20,423 bases of DNA from Actinotignum schaalii_C (GTDB lineage Bacteria; Actinomycetota; Actinomycetes; Actinomycetales; Actinomycetaceae), in assembly GCF_034119425.1 (NCBI RefSeq), contig NZ_JAWUEL010000034.1, positions 1-20,423 of the forward strand, read 5' to 3'. Position 1 is the first letter of the stretch. Every line of letters begins with the position of its first letter. Shown one piece after another: positions 19,951-20,423 of the stretch. The notes beneath the pieces are model-generated. The model was not told the DNA's origin. It made no database searches and saw only the letters and a list, made by a program, of their open reading frames with translations. Made by a program: the position numbers and the translations under genes.

Positions 19951-20423
19951 TCACCTTCCGTCTGTGCCGTCACGCGCCACCACCACATAGCCGGCTTCCT
20001 CTGTGACAATATGCCACTGCCCGCCAACTTTAGCGGTAATCCAGGCCACCACCTGGGCGCCGTCCCCGTGGTTGAGCCGGTTGGAGAACACCACCGTGTC
20101 AATATACGCGCCCGCGTAGCTATGCTCCCAATACACGGTATTACCTGGAACAACGTAGGCCATCATGACCACGTCGGCGAGGATATGCCGCCCGGTGCCG
20201 GCAGCCGCCACCGCCGCGCGGGCGCCTTCGCGCTGCTCGGCGGTCTGGGTGGCGCCGTAATCGGAAAAATACACGTATTGCTGGGTATTGGAACGCCCCG
20301 TGAGCCAGGAGCCGAAGCCGTTGGAAGCGGTGCCGAGCACACTGGAAATCAATGCGAGGGCAAGGGCCGCCGCGGCCAGGCGCGGGCAGCGAGCCAGCAC
20401 TCCCAGGGCATCGCGCTGCGCGG
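19951..20423 (-). CDS. DUF2079 paralogue, C-terminal part (runs off right edge)
   Basis: The frame is open from the right edge to the TGA at 19951-19953. The visible 157 residues consist of one hydrophobic segment (LAAAALALALISSVLGT) and a soluble tail. That tail aligns with the end of the neighbouring 542-residue protein: EQREGARAAVAAAGTGRHILADVVMMAYVVPGNTVYWEH here matches EERAGAREALAAVPDGSHVVTDIHMLAYLVPNNTVYWEG there. It is a tandem paralogue of the same family; nine bases separate the two genes. The N-terminus and catalytic-looking core lie beyond the window. A GTG at 20400 is in frame but is not the true start. Confidence 0.8.
   Translation of the reverse strand, partial: AQRDALGVLARCPRLAAAALALALISSVLGTASNGFGSWLTGRSNTQQYVYFSDYGATQTAEQREGARAAVAAAGTGRHILADVVMMAYVVPGNTVYWEHSYAGAYIDTVVFSNRLNHGDGAQVVAWITAKVGGQWHIVTEEAGYVVVARDGTDGR

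Overview
This window looks like the chromosome of a GC-rich Gram-positive actinobacterium. A member of the Actinomycetaceae or a close relative is my best guess, from codon use and gene style only. The supporting signs are strong G/C bias at third codon positions, lipoproteins with actinobacterial lipoboxes, a DtxR/IdeR-type iron box, probable leaderless transcripts, DUF4232 and DUF2079 family proteins, and small toxin/antitoxin genes of an actinobacterial type. I see no rRNA, tRNA, CRISPR array, transposase or phage gene. Most of the window is ordinary housekeeping and transport DNA; the unusual signals lie in intergenic and linker sequence.

Layout, left to right. (1) 1-2195, minus strand: the start of a basic low-complexity protein that runs off the left edge, then a two-gene ABC-2 exporter (ATPase then permease, ATGA overlap). 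(2) 2346-5463, plus strand: an OatA-like membrane O-acyltransferase with a C-terminal SGNH domain, then a membrane-anchored endonuclease/exonuclease/phosphatase-family protein. (3) 5524-6845: a small unknown minus-strand gene, divergent from a TRIC/UPF0126 membrane protein. (4) 6842-10919, minus strand: a complete iron-siderophore ABC importer (binding lipoprotein, two FecCD permeases, ATPase) with an iron box upstream and a strong hairpin after the first gene. (5) 10920-11431: a non-coding stretch rich in inverted repeats. (6) 11432-13669: gnd (minus) divergent from a DUF4232-like lipoprotein (plus). (7) 13744-16583, minus strand: a glutathionyl-hydroquinone-reductase-like gene translationally coupled to pgm. 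(8) 16908-17470, plus strand: a small toxin-antitoxin-like pair whose toxin gene is frameshifted. (9) 17482-20423, minus strand: a FluC/CrcB fluoride-channel pair downstream of two tandem DUF2079 membrane proteins, the second running off the right edge.

How the genes work together. Four modules are clear: drug/lipid-type export, cell-wall acylation, iron uptake under probable DtxR/IdeR control, and carbohydrate metabolism (pgm at the glucose-1-P/glucose-6-P branch, gnd in the oxidative pentose phosphate pathway). The fluoride channels are encoded as two tandem homologous subunits, as expected for a heteromeric channel.

The most interesting signals are these. (a) A toxin gene carries a one-base frameshift lying exactly in the right arm of a perfect 9-bp inverted repeat, which suggests a quasipalindrome-templated mutation. 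(b) A dispersed element consists of an ACGACGACG tag abutting a GC-rich hairpin of variable sequence; it occurs between genes and inside two genes. (c) The region between gnd and the siderophore operon contains several long inverted repeats and no credible gene.
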